Below, piece by piece: positions 7,376-14,683 of a DNA stretch of 24,681 bases; within the stretch, counting starts at the first letter, position 1; each line of letters begins with the position of its first letter. The stretch comes from DASPWV01 sp046727855 (GTDB lineage Bacteria; Acidobacteriota; Vicinamibacteria; Vicinamibacterales; UBA2999), in contig JBKPDL010000095.1 of assembly GCA_046727855.1 (NCBI GenBank), positions 1 to 24,681 of the forward strand. Direction: 5' to 3'. Position numbers and translations under genes: made by a program. The notes under the pieces were generated by a model. It was not told the origin of the DNA, searched no databases, and saw nothing but the letters and a program-made list of their open reading frames with translations.

Positions 7376-8656
7376 GTGGGCAATCTTCCACTCGTCGCGC
7401 TGCTCTTGAGCTTCGCCGGTCTCAATTCTGGTGAAGCGCAGGGGCCACAGCTCCCTTGTGCATCCTCTGCGGCGTGCGGCGATTTGGCAGTCGAAGCGAT
7501 TCAACGCCAGGAGTACGAGCACGCTCACGATCTCGCATGGCGCGCGGTGCAGACTGGCCCGAGAAACGATCCGAACTTGATGTATCTGCTCGCGCGCACG
7601 CAGAGTCTGAGCGGGCGGCCCGGCGACGCGTTTGTCATGCTGCGACGGCTGGCGGCAATGGGATTCCACGGAGAGGACGTCGGAACCAGCGAGGATTTCA
7701 GCCGGGTCCGCTCGCTCCCGCAATGGCCGCAACTGCTCGAAACGTCTCACACCACAGCGCTGGCGCCACGCCCGAGCGCCTCAGTCGCACCAGCTGCCGG
7801 CACGCCGGCCGGAACGCCAGGCAAGCCCTCGACCAGCAACCTGCGCATTCCTGCGTCGGTGCTGGCGCCGATTGAGCTCGCGTACGACGCGGTGTCGGCG
7901 CGATTTCTCGTCGCCGACGCCGACAGCAACACGTTGAAGGTCGTCGACGAGCTCGCGGGCAATGCCGTGGATCTCGTCGCGCGCGATTGGGCTGCGCCGT
8001 ATCACTCGACCGCGATCGCCATCGACACACGGCGCGGAGATCTCTGGGCTGCAGCTGTCGACGGTACAGCCAAGGGCGGATCGCAAAGCAGGCTTTACAA
8101 GTTGCAGCTCGTGTCGGGCCGCTTGCTGAACACAGTCAACTTCCCGAAGAGTGCGGGACCGACACGCATCACCGATCTGGCTATTGCTGCCAACGCGCTA
8201 TATCTGCTCGACGGCCTCGGTGGTCGCATCTTCAGCCTCGGCGTCGAATCGACGACACCGCGACTGCATATGAAACTCGTTGGCGTCACCTCCATCGACA
8301 GTCTGGCACTGGCGGGAAACGACGTGCTTTACATCGCTCACGCAAAGGGGATCGTTCGCGCAGATCTGAACACACGCACGGCGCTGCCACTGATTGCAGT
8401 CAACAACGCAGACATTGCCGGACTGCAGTCGATCGCGTGGCACGACGGAGCGCTCTACGGCATTCAAGCAGCAGATGACAGTCAGGTTGCGGTCCGGATC
8501 GAGCTCGATCGCACCGGCAAGATCGCTGCGGCGCGCACGGTTCTTGGGCCTGCAACCACACGTGCGGCGGTCATGTCTGCAGGAGCCTTTTATTACTTGA
8601 GCAGGGATGGAAGTGACGGTGGCGTGATCGTTCGAAAAGCAGCGACGAAGAAGTGA
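7376..8656 (+). CDS. Secreted TPR-plus-beta-propeller-like protein
   Basis: About 426 residues from the GTG start. Residues 1-22 form a signal peptide (NLPLVALLLSFAGLNSGEAQ). Residues about 30-110 contain a TPR-like helical pair (YLLARTQSLSGRPGDAFVML) found in similar acidobacterial proteins. After a Pro/Ala/Thr linker comes a long strand-rich region (about 150-420) with repeated blades such as SARFLVADADSNTLKVVD and ITDLAIAANALYLLDG, reminiscent of NHL/SMP-30 propellers. No catalytic residues are evident, so a binding or sensor role in the periplasm is more likely than an enzymatic one. The frame is open back to 7052, but that part overlaps the opposite-strand small gene and is not protein-like. 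It ends 10 bp before repeat copy B. Confidence 0.8.
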   Translation: MGNLPLVALLLSFAGLNSGEAQGPQLPCASSAACGDLAVEAIQRQEYEHAHDLAWRAVQTGPRNDPNLMYLLARTQSLSGRPGDAFVMLRRLAAMGFHGEDVGTSEDFSRVRSLPQWPQLLETSHTTALAPRPSASVAPAAGTPAGTPGKPSTSNLRIPASVLAPIELAYDAVSARFLVADADSNTLKVVDELAGNAVDLVARDWAAPYHSTAIAIDTRRGDLWAAAVDGTAKGGSQSRLYKLQLVSGRLLNTVNFPKSAGPTRITDLAIAANALYLLDGLGGRIFSLGVESTTPRLHMKLVGVTSIDSLALAGNDVLYIAHAKGIVRADLNTRTALPLIAVNNADIAGLQSIAWHDGALYGIQAADDSQVAVRIELDRTGKIAAARTVLGPATTRAAVMSAGAFYYLSRDGSDGGVIVRKAATKK

Positions 8657-8665
8657 CACGCTGAA

Positions 8666-8819
8666 GAACTAGCCAAGGGCCCTGCCCTTGATATCCGGCT
8701 AACTCCGCGGCCCTTGGCTAGTTCTTGTTGTTGGCTTGGCGCGCTCCGCGCGCCGTAGACCGTTATGCGGGTCCACAACGCGTACAAAATTCATGTCTGT
8801 GGCCGCATAACGGTCTAAC
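8666..8819 (+). repeat. Three-hairpin dispersed repeat, copy B (complete)
   Basis: The full unit holds three inverted repeats in a row: 16-bp perfect arms (8666-8681/8709-8724), 7-bp arms GGCGCGC/GCGCGCC (8738-8744/8748-8754), and 15-bp arms (8756-8770/8803-8817). It is the same as copy A at the window start except at 8794. It has the same orientation as copy A, so the pair are direct repeats about 8.7 kb apart. There is no coding capacity and no target-site duplication that I can identify. Confidence 0.88.
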
Positions 8820-8862
8820 CAAGGGCCCTGCCTGGCCCTGCCCTTGATATCCGGTTAACTCC
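8819..8862 (+). repeat. Partial third copy of the dispersed repeat
   Basis: Directly after copy B, CCAAGGGCCCTGCC is followed by GGCCCTGCCCTTGATATCC and a CCGGTTAACTCC end. This repeats the left portion of the unit with one substitution and a small duplication. It looks like a truncated tandem copy. Confidence 0.7.
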
Positions 8863-8951
8863 AGCAACTCAGCCGCTGTCGTACTGGCCGTGGCGCACGA
8901 GCGTTTACGCCGTTGCCGTACGGCGGTCGCGTGCTATTCACATCGGCCGTT

Positions 8952-8975
8952 TAGCATGCCGCGTCTCCAAGGAGG
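8952..8975 (+). promoter_or_regulatory. -10 box and Shine-Dalgarno of the phytase-like esterase gene
   Basis: TAGCAT at 8952-8957 could be a -10 box, and AAGGAGG at 8969-8975 is a strong ribosome site four nt before ATG 8980. This is the best Shine-Dalgarno in the window and contrasts with the leaderless-looking genes. Confidence 0.6.
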
Positions 8976-8979
8976 TTGA

Positions 8980-10203
8980 ATGCGATTACGCTTGCTCATC
9001 TATGGTCTCGTGCTCTATTCGCTCGCCTGCGCTGATGCGGCCGCGCAGACACTGACAGGTTTTGCTTCGTTGCCTGCTGACACCTTCGCGCCGGGTCCCA
9101 CCTCCGGCCAGCTCATCGCACCAGCAAACGGCCGCGTGCCACCGTTCCTCAATAGTCAACCGGTCCAGGGGATCTCGTCAGTGCTGCGAACCTCAGCCGG
9201 TGAGTTCCTCGCGATGGCCGACAACGGCTTCGGCTCCAAGCCCACCTCGCCAGACTTCGTGTTGCGCGTGTACAGGATCGCACCGGATTTTCGGACCAAG
9301 AACGGGGGCAGCGGACAGATCGCGGTGCGATCGTTTTTCACGCTCCGCGATCCCAACCACAAGATCAACTTCCCTCTCGTCGCGGACGGTCAGTTTTATC
9401 CGGCAACCACGATTCCCGTCGACGCCTCGATTCGGCAACAGCGGCTCTTGACCGGCGGCGATTTCGATATCGAATCGTTTCGCGCCGCACACGACGGCAC
9501 GTTATGGTTCGGCGACGAGTTTGGACCCTTCCTGATCCATACCGACGCTACCGGCGTCGTGCTCGAAGCGCCTTATCCGCTTCCCGGGGTACGATCGCCG
9601 CAAAATCCGTTTCTCGGCGGCGCGACGCCAAACCTGCCAGGCAGTCGTGGCTTCGAGGGGATGGCCATCCTGCCAAACGGAAAGATGCTATACCCGATGC
9701 TGGAAGGATCGCTGACGACGGACGCCGATCAGCACAGGTTGATCATCAACGAGTTCGACATCGAGTCGCGCGCCTACACCGGCCGCCAGTGGTTTTACCG
9801 GCTCGAGGCGGCAACGGGCACGGGACAGTCGATTGGCGACTTTACGGCGGTGAGCGATCGCGTCTTTCTGGTGATTGAACGAGACAACTTCCAGGGAGCG
9901 GCCGCGCTCTTCAAAAAGATCTTCGTCGTCAGTCTCGACGAGGTCGACGCCAACGGATTCCTCGTCAAACAAGAAGTCGCCGATTTGCTGAACCTTCGCG
10001 ATCCGTATCGGCTCGCCAGTCACGGCACCTTCAGATTCCCGTTTCAAACGATCGAGGCCGTGGTTCCGTTATCGCAGCGCGAGCTGGGCGTGCTGAACGA
10101 CAACAACTATCCCTTCAGCGACGGACGCACAACAGGGCAGCCGGATCCCAACGAGTTCATCCTCATCACCTTGGATCGGCCGCTCGTTCAGTCGATCAAG
10201 TGA
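8980..10203 (+). CDS. Secreted esterase-like protein of the phytase family (PF13449 type)
   Basis: A 407-residue exported protein. The signal peptide covers residues 1-23 (LLIYGLVLYSLACADAAAQ). The mature part shows the conserved elements of the esterase-like-activity-of-phytase family: QGISSVLR and FLAMADNGFGSK near residues 66-87, GGDFDIESF at about 158, FGDEFGPFL at about 178, GFEGMAILPNGK at about 223, and GVLNDNNYPFSDGR near the C-terminus. These acidic clusters are thought to bind metal ions in a beta-propeller. Family members are assigned to phosphate-ester or phytate-like hydrolysis, but few have been tested, so the substrate is open. The start is fixed by the strong AAGGAGG. A GC-rich hairpin follows the stop codon, and the gene appears to be a single transcription unit. 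Confidence 0.88.
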   Translation: MRLRLLIYGLVLYSLACADAAAQTLTGFASLPADTFAPGPTSGQLIAPANGRVPPFLNSQPVQGISSVLRTSAGEFLAMADNGFGSKPTSPDFVLRVYRIAPDFRTKNGGSGQIAVRSFFTLRDPNHKINFPLVADGQFYPATTIPVDASIRQQRLLTGGDFDIESFRAAHDGTLWFGDEFGPFLIHTDATGVVLEAPYPLPGVRSPQNPFLGGATPNLPGSRGFEGMAILPNGKMLYPMLEGSLTTDADQHRLIINEFDIESRAYTGRQWFYRLEAATGTGQSIGDFTAVSDRVFLVIERDNFQGAAALFKKIFVVSLDEVDANGFLVKQEVADLLNLRDPYRLASHGTFRFPFQTIEAVVPLSQRELGVLNDNNYPFSDGRTTGQPDPNEFILITLDRPLVQSIK

Positions 10204-10204
10204 A

Positions 10205-10249
10205 TTGCCGGATGCTGCCGCCGTGGGTCGACCGCGGCGGCAGCGGCAA
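10205..10249 (+). terminator. GC-rich hairpin after the phytase-like esterase gene
   Basis: Ten-bp perfect arms GCTGCCGCCG/CGGCGGCAGC (10214-10223/10235-10244), extended by TTGCC/GGCAA outside, start 2 nt after the stop codon. There is no U-tract, so it is a terminator-like or mRNA-stabilising hairpin, not a classical intrinsic terminator. Confidence 0.5.
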
Positions 10250-10658
10250 ACACGCCACGCCGGACATCGTTGATCAAATCCCCGTGCGACGGATCCGGCG
10301 CCGCGCACCTGCAAATCTGGCGCGACGAGCAATGACGCGTTGAGGAGAATGACGATGGCGACCGAGGTGCTCGGGCCCATCGCGTCGAACGTAGCAGGCG
10401 CGCGCGACACTGAGGTAACACTCGTGGCCTTTTTGGCGCCAGAAGCCGCAGCTGCCTTGGGGCGATCGCGACCCGGCCGCGCCGAACCGCCTCGGCACGC
10501 AGCCTCCGAAAACGATTTTCTCGGCCCGAATCGCCAGTGTCGCGGTGCCAAGTCATCGTGTTCGAGCGCAACTGATCGCCCGAAGCAGTTCGCTGGTCTC
10601 CTGTCAATCTGCGAAAAACAGGCGCGCGGATTTGCGTAATATTCATCCGGAGGTTCTC
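10250..10658. other. Largely unexplained 400-bp stretch
   Basis: Apart from one doubtful short frame (10355-10639), I see no gene here. Frames on the minus strand are Arg/Ser/Cys-rich and look like non-coding GC-rich sequence. GGAGG at 10649-10653 belongs to the following pseudogene. The stretch could be the decayed remains of a gene, but no family is recognisable. Confidence 0.45.
10355..10639 (+). CDS. Doubtful short open frame with a ribosome site
   Basis: A 94-residue frame beginning with ATG, 7 nt after GAGGAG. The first third (MATEVLGPIASNV..., through LAPEAAAALG) looks protein-like. The rest becomes Cys/Ser/Arg-rich and unconvincing. It has no signal peptide, no membrane helix and no recognised family, and stops 19 bp before the hydrolase pseudogene. 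It may be a broken gene start or chance. Kept only because of the good Shine-Dalgarno. Confidence 0.22.
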   Translation: MATEVLGPIASNVAGARDTEVTLVAFLAPEAAAALGRSRPGRAEPPRHAASENDFLGPNRQCRGAKSSCSSATDRPKQFAGLLSICEKQARGFA

Positions 10659-11542
10659 GTGAACCGCATCTTGCGCGCCGCTGTCCTTCTTCCTCTCGCG
10701 CTGGTTTTCATCTCCGTCGCTCCGGCGCATCTGCAGCAGCCTGCGCCGAATCCAACTGACCGCTTCGAAGTCAGCGACGTCATGATTCCGATGAGGCGGG
10801 AGCGAATGAGTGGAGGCAGTGGGACGATTGGCCGCCGAAGAGTCGCAGCGAAACCCGCGCGTTGTATTTCGGGCCCAACGAATCCTTGACGAGCGCGGAC
10901 CTGAAGCTTCGCGCTAGAGGAGAAGGATTCGACGAATTCATTTCCGATCCCGCCCATCCGGTTCCCTACCGTCATCGTCCTATTCAGGCAACCTACTTCC
11001 CTGGCGGATCGCGGTGGTCAACATGGCTCGTCGAAGATCAGCGCTTCGTCGATGATCGCGCGGACGTAATGAGTTGGGAAACAGCACCGCTCGAATCGGA
11101 TCTGACGATTGCCGGGGAAATCGTCGCGCATCTCTTCGCGTCCACGACAGGCAGCGATGCGGACTGGATTGTGAAGCTGATTGACGTCTACCCGGAGGAA
11201 AACCCGTCGAACTGGGAACTCGCGGGATATCAGCTGATGGTGGCCAACGAAGTGTTCCGCGGCCGGTATCGCAGCAGTTTCGAGAAGCCCGCGCCGATCG
11301 AGCCGAACAAGGTGCTCGAATACAGCTGGAGCCTGCACACGCAGAACTACACGTTCAAGAAAGGACATCGCGTGATGGTGCAGGTGCAGAGCACGTGGTT
11401 TCCGATTATCGATCGCAATCCGCAGACATTTGTGCAGAACATCTTCGAGGCGAAGGAGAGCGACTTCAAAGCCGCGACGCACCGCGTCTACCGCTCGACG
11501 GAATTTCCGTCACGCGTCGAAATCCCGGTGGTCGTGCGGTGA
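10659..11542 (+). pseudogene. CocE/NonD-type hydrolase with catalytic domain deleted and frame shifted
   Basis: Two ends of one gene family are present and the middle is gone. The 5' part has GGAGG five nt before GTG 10659, a signal peptide (LRAAVLLPLALVFISVAPAHL) and RFEVSDVMIPMR, the usual lead into the alpha/beta-hydrolase domain of X-Pro dipeptidyl-peptidase/CocE proteins. At about 10790-10806 the similarity jumps to another frame: NEWRQWDDWPPKSRSETR, then LYFGPNESL, then a beta-sandwich (LTIAGEIVAHLFASTTGSDADWIVKLIDV... to HRVMVQVQSTWFPIIDRNPQ and EIPVVVR), the C-terminal jelly-roll domain of this family. Members are about 600-650 residues long. Only about 45 plus 245 residues remain, so roughly 350 residues with the Ser-Asp-His triad are missing. 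The 5' frame runs into a stop at 10889. A truncated protein from an internal start (TTG 10862) cannot be excluded, but it would have no active site. Confidence 0.82.
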
Positions 11543-11623
11543 AAGCTGTCGGCTTTCAGCCGCCGCGTAGGCGGACCGAAGGTCCGCGGCCACGTACGCG
11601 TTTTCTGCGGAGACTGTCTCCGC
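11541..11623 (+). terminator. Cluster of three hairpins between convergent genes
   Basis: In 83 bp there are GAAAGC/GCTTTC (11541-11546/11552-11557), GCGGACC/GGTCCGC (11571-11577/11581-11587) and GCGGAGA/TCTCCGC (11607-11613/11617-11623). They lie between the hydrolase pseudogene and the convergent S9 peptidase. TTTT at 11601-11604 follows the second stem. Together they would be suited to stopping transcription from either side. Confidence 0.5.
11568..11596 (-). repeat. Extragenic palindrome, inverted copy of the 4489-4518 unit
   Basis: The minus-strand reading begins TACGTGGCCGCGGACC and ends GGTCCGCCTA, the same as 4489-4518 apart from the loop (TTC here, GTTA there). It lies 26 bp after a gene's 3' end. 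Confidence 0.8.
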
Positions 11624-11682
11624 GATTGTGAAGGACGACTTGTCCGCCGAGGCTCCGGGGACGCGTGAACCAACGCGACCGG

Positions 11683-13962
11683 TCAGCGCGCAGAGGTCGT
11701 AACCGTCGCGCCCGGCGGAAGGTGCTCGACGAAATACCTCGCAATCAACCGATAGATGTGCGCGCTCGTGCCGGATCCTTCGGAGATCGCGTGCGTGCGG
11801 TTGGGATACATCATCAAGTCGAACGGCCTCCCCAGCTCGATCAAGCGATTCACCAAACGCTCGGTTCCCTGCACGTGCACGTTGTCGTCGCCCGTGCCGT
11901 GAACAATCAGCAGCTTGCCCTTCAGACCTTCTGCGAAATGAATTGGCGAGCCGATCTTGTAGCCCGCCTCGTTGTCCTGCGGCAGTCCCATGTAACGTTC
12001 CTGATAAATCGTGTCGTAGAGCTTCTGATCAGGAACCGGCGCCACGGACACACCGACCTTGTAAGTATCGGGATAGCGGAACATCGCGTTCAGCGTGTTC
12101 GATCCGCCGCCACTCCAACCCCAGATGCCGATGCGATCGCGATCGATGAACGCGTGCTTCGCCGCCAGCGCGCGAATCGCGGCATCCTGATCGCGCGAAG
12201 AGAGCTCGCCCACCGTTCCGTAGACCATGTGGCGCCATGCCGCGCCTTTCGGCGCGGGCGTGCCGCGGTTGTCCATGCTCAGCACGATGTAGCCGGCATC
12301 GGCGAGGGCACGATGGAAGAGCATCTGGTTGCCAAGCCAGCGATTGAGAACCGTCTGCCCCGCCACTTCACCGTAGACAAACACAATCACCGGATAGCGG
12401 CGCGACGCGTCAAAATCCGGCGGCTTGAGCATCCAGCCATCGAGCGTCACACCTTCGCCGATATCGATCTTGAAGAACTCCGCCGGCTGCTTCAGCACCG
12501 GTGCGAGCTTGGCCGCAACCGCGGACGGATCGGTCAACGTGCGCAGCGCGCGATGAGTGGCGAGATCGACGACCTCGGTCACGGGCAGCCGGTCGATCGA
12601 TGAGGAGGTGTGGAACGACAGTCGTGCGTTCGGCGCCGCATCGTAGGTGTGCGTGCCGGACTGGTCGTCCGGCGTCATGCGCTCTGGCGCGCCAGCCCCG
12701 TTGAGCCGCGAACGATAGAGATACCGCTGCGTTGCGTTTTGCGGCGAGGCGAGAAAATAGAGCCAGCCGCCAGCCTCGTCCACGCCAACGCTATCGATCA
12801 CATCGGCATCGAAGCGCGTGACCAGGGAGGGCTCGCCGCCATCGCGCGGCGCTCGGAAGATATGGCGCCAGCCATCGCGTTCGCTCAACACGAGAAACGC
12901 GTTACCTTTGTCGATCCACTGGACGGGATCCATGCGCTCGATCCAGGTCTGTGACTCATCGCGAAATACACGCCGCACCTCGCCACTGCGCGCTTCACCG
13001 AGAAGCACGTCGTGCCGATTCTGCAGCCGATTCAACTGCTCCATCACTACCGTCTCAGCATCTCTCCACTCGAGGTTGGCCAGATAGTTGTCGCGCGGAT
13101 CGCCTGGCGTCTTCATCCAGTTGGTCGCGCGCGTTTTCGGATCGACCACACCGACACGGACGGCGGAGTTCGGCGTCCCGACTTTCGGATATGGGATGCG
13201 CCTGATGACGGGATACAGCGTGTCGGTGTTGTTGATCAGCGAGAAGATGCCGACACCGGTGGTGTCGAACTGCCAATATGCGATGCGCGCGCTGTCCGGA
13301 CTCCAGCGGAAACAATCGCGCACCCCGAGCTCCTCTTCGTACACCCAATCCGACGTCCCATTGATCGTCGTCTCGGATCCGTCGGAGGTCAGTCGCGTCA
13401 CTTCGCCGCCCGCAACCGGCTCAATGTAAATGTCGTTGGTACGTACATAGGCCACTTGTGATCCGTCCGGAGAGAACTTGGCAAACATCAAGCTCGCTTC
13501 GGGCGCGCCTCCCCCCACCTGGTGCAAACGCTTGGACTCGGTGTCGAGAATCCAATAGTCGCCGCGCGTGTTGTCGCGCCAGACCTTCCGCGTATTCGTG
13601 AAGACGAGAAGATGCCGCGCGTCCTTCGACCAGGCGTAATCCTCGATGTCGAGGGGTTCGGTTTTTCCGGCGGGCACGAGGGCAGCCCCGGCAACCAGCG
13701 TCGTGCGCGCGCCGGTCGCCGCGTCGTAGCGGACGATATCGGACGCTGTGGCTTTCTCACCGACGCGCTCGACGACGGTGTAGGCGCTTCCGTCGGGAAG
13801 CCATCGCGCCGGACCGAAGCGCGGCAGCCGATACCCGTTGGCCTGATAGATGCGGCCGATCTGCTCGTCGAGAACACGAGCCCGATCGGTCTGCTGTGCG
13901 GATGGTGCGGCAGTGAGCAGCGCGAACGCAACCAGTACGAGAGCGCCGCGATTGGTTCTCAT
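11683..13962 (-). CDS. Secreted dipeptidyl-peptidase IV family serine peptidase (S9B)
   Basis: A 759-residue exported peptidase expected to remove N-terminal X-Pro (or X-Ala) dipeptides in the periplasm or outside the cell. Residues 1-22 form a signal peptide. Residues about 50-490 are the DPP-IV beta-propeller, including WVYEEE with the paired Glu209-Glu210 that holds the substrate amino group in DPP-IV, and FRWSPDSARIAYWQ. The C-terminal alpha/beta-hydrolase domain carries Ser617 in GWSGGG, Asp692 in HGTGDDNVH and His724 in NRTHAI, so the catalytic triad is intact. Length matches the family (about 700-800). The ATG follows a TATCCT box by 7 nt without a Shine-Dalgarno. Its 3' end faces the hydrolase pseudogene. 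The intact double-Glu motif favours true DPP-IV activity over an acylaminoacyl peptidase. Confidence 0.95.
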   Translation of the reverse strand: MRTNRGALVLVAFALLTAAPSAQQTDRARVLDEQIGRIYQANGYRLPRFGPARWLPDGSAYTVVERVGEKATASDIVRYDAATGARTTLVAGAALVPAGKTEPLDIEDYAWSKDARHLLVFTNTRKVWRDNTRGDYWILDTESKRLHQVGGGAPEASLMFAKFSPDGSQVAYVRTNDIYIEPVAGGEVTRLTSDGSETTINGTSDWVYEEELGVRDCFRWSPDSARIAYWQFDTTGVGIFSLINNTDTLYPVIRRIPYPKVGTPNSAVRVGVVDPKTRATNWMKTPGDPRDNYLANLEWRDAETVVMEQLNRLQNRHDVLLGEARSGEVRRVFRDESQTWIERMDPVQWIDKGNAFLVLSERDGWRHIFRAPRDGGEPSLVTRFDADVIDSVGVDEAGGWLYFLASPQNATQRYLYRSRLNGAGAPERMTPDDQSGTHTYDAAPNARLSFHTSSSIDRLPVTEVVDLATHRALRTLTDPSAVAAKLAPVLKQPAEFFKIDIGEGVTLDGWMLKPPDFDASRRYPVIVFVYGEVAGQTVLNRWLGNQMLFHRALADAGYIVLSMDNRGTPAPKGAAWRHMVYGTVGELSSRDQDAAIRALAAKHAFIDRDRIGIWGWSGGGSNTLNAMFRYPDTYKVGVSVAPVPDQKLYDTIYQERYMGLPQDNEAGYKIGSPIHFAEGLKGKLLIVHGTGDDNVHVQGTERLVNRLIELGRPFDLMMYPNRTHAISEGSGTSAHIYRLIARYFVEHLPPGATVTTSAR

Positions 13963-13970
13963 GTGATCAA

Positions 13971-13976
13971 GGATAC
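13971..13976 (-). promoter_or_regulatory. -10 box (TATCCT) of the DPP-IV gene, leaderless arrangement
   Basis: On the minus strand TATCCT is followed by 7 nt and then the ATG at 13962, with no ribosome site between. It lies in the 30-bp gap after the upstream remnant's stop codon. Confidence 0.4.
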
Positions 13977-13992
13977 CGCGCGGACCCGATCG

Positions 13993-14295
13993 CTACTCCG
14001 CCACTTCGAAATACAACACCTGCCGATCCCAGTTTGAGGTTCCGCGCAGCGTCACGACGAGCAGATACTTGCCGGCCGGCAGTCGATTACCATCCAGAAC
14101 CGATTGTTCGGTGACGGCGGCCGAGCCGCCGATGCGAACGCTCTCGTTCCTGGTTTGCTCCTGGTGGGTTTTCAGATCGACGTTCTGGAGCGGGACGACG
14201 CTGACGTCGAACCATTTACGTGCGCAGCCGGCCCCCTGAGCGACTCGTTGTTGGTCGGCACCGCGGGGGCGGCCCGCCCAGGTCAGCGCAGTTGG
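13993..14295 (-). pseudogene. C-terminal remnant of an unknown gene
   Basis: A 100-codon minus-strand frame closed by TAG at 13993-13995 with no ATG, and an in-frame stop just before it at 14296-14298. The last ~75 residues look like real protein: KWFDVSVVPLQNVDLKTHQ, then RIGGSAAVTEQ, and a strand-rich end LPAGKYLLVVTLRGTSNWDR with QVLYFEVAE. This resembles the terminal beta-domain of a larger secreted protein (the LPAGKY..VV pattern is typical of such domains). I do not recognise the family. The more N-terminal part of the frame is Ala/Gly/Arg-rich and not convincing, so the true gene is cut at about 14230. A 243-bp inverted-repeat element lies 32 bp further upstream and may be linked to the disruption. 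Confidence 0.6.
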
Positions 14296-14327
14296 TCATG
14301 AATCCGCGTCGCCGCACCGTTACCTGT

Positions 14328-14570
14328 TAACGATGCTGGCCGTTCGCGACAAAAATCGTCGAAGCAGGCGGACACGCGACAGGTAGACAAATCGCCCGCC
14401 GCACTTCCAGACGCGCTGTGCCTGCGCGCCGCCAGCGCGCGGATGTCATCGCGCTGGACTGGATTGCCCGCAGGCGCAGCGTGTGCGGCGGTTGTGTGAC
14501 GTCGGTGCGGCGTCGCGATTTGGTCGGCCCTGCTGAGCCGATTTCTTGTCGCGAATGGCCAGCATCGTTA
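14328..14570. mobile_element. MITE-like 243-bp element with 31-bp terminal inverted repeats
   Basis: The left end (TAACGATGCTGGCC, then TTCGCGACAA) at 14328-14358 returns inverted at 14539-14570 with two or three differences. Inside, further inverted matches continue towards the centre: CCGCCGCAC with TGTGCGGCGG, GCCTGCG with CGCAGGC, and CCAGCGCG/CGCGCTGG near the middle. The whole unit is thus one long imperfect palindrome. No open frame fills it. This is the layout of a non-autonomous MITE or a large foldback. No target-site duplication is clear and no transposase is in the window. It sits between a gene remnant and the 3' end of egtD. Confidence 0.6.
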
Positions 14571-14602
14571 GATCCGCGGGTGATGGGACGTGCCGAACGC
14601 AG

Positions 14603-14620
14603 GCGGACCGAAAGGTCTGC
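14603..14620 (+). repeat. Extragenic palindrome, GCGGACC-gaaa-GGTCTGC
   Basis: A third member of the palindrome family, with one G-T change in the right arm that still allows a G-U pair. It lies 64 bp beyond the stop codon of egtD on the minus strand, again next to a gene's 3' end. Confidence 0.6.
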
Positions 14621-14683
14621 CCGCTACCTACCGAAGGTCATGCGAGTTCCATGGTGTCCGGTCGTCCGCAGCGGCGCGGCAAG

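Noticed and set aside
1..8862. Composite transposon bounded by repeat copies A and B
   Set aside because: The repeats have no transposase, the enclosed genes are ordinary chromosomal-type genes on both strands, and no flanking target duplication is visible.
10188..10730. 180-codon minus-strand frame over the 10.2-10.7 kb gap
   Set aside because: Arg/Ser/Cys-rich translation, overlaps the end of the phytase-like gene and the signal peptide of the hydrolase pseudogene, and has no Shine-Dalgarno or known domain.
14328..14570. Integron attC site (right end CGTTAGAT resembles the GTTRRRY core)
   Set aside because: The left end is TGTTAAC, not RYYYAAC; the unit is 243 bp, longer than known attC sites; and no integrase or cassette series is present.
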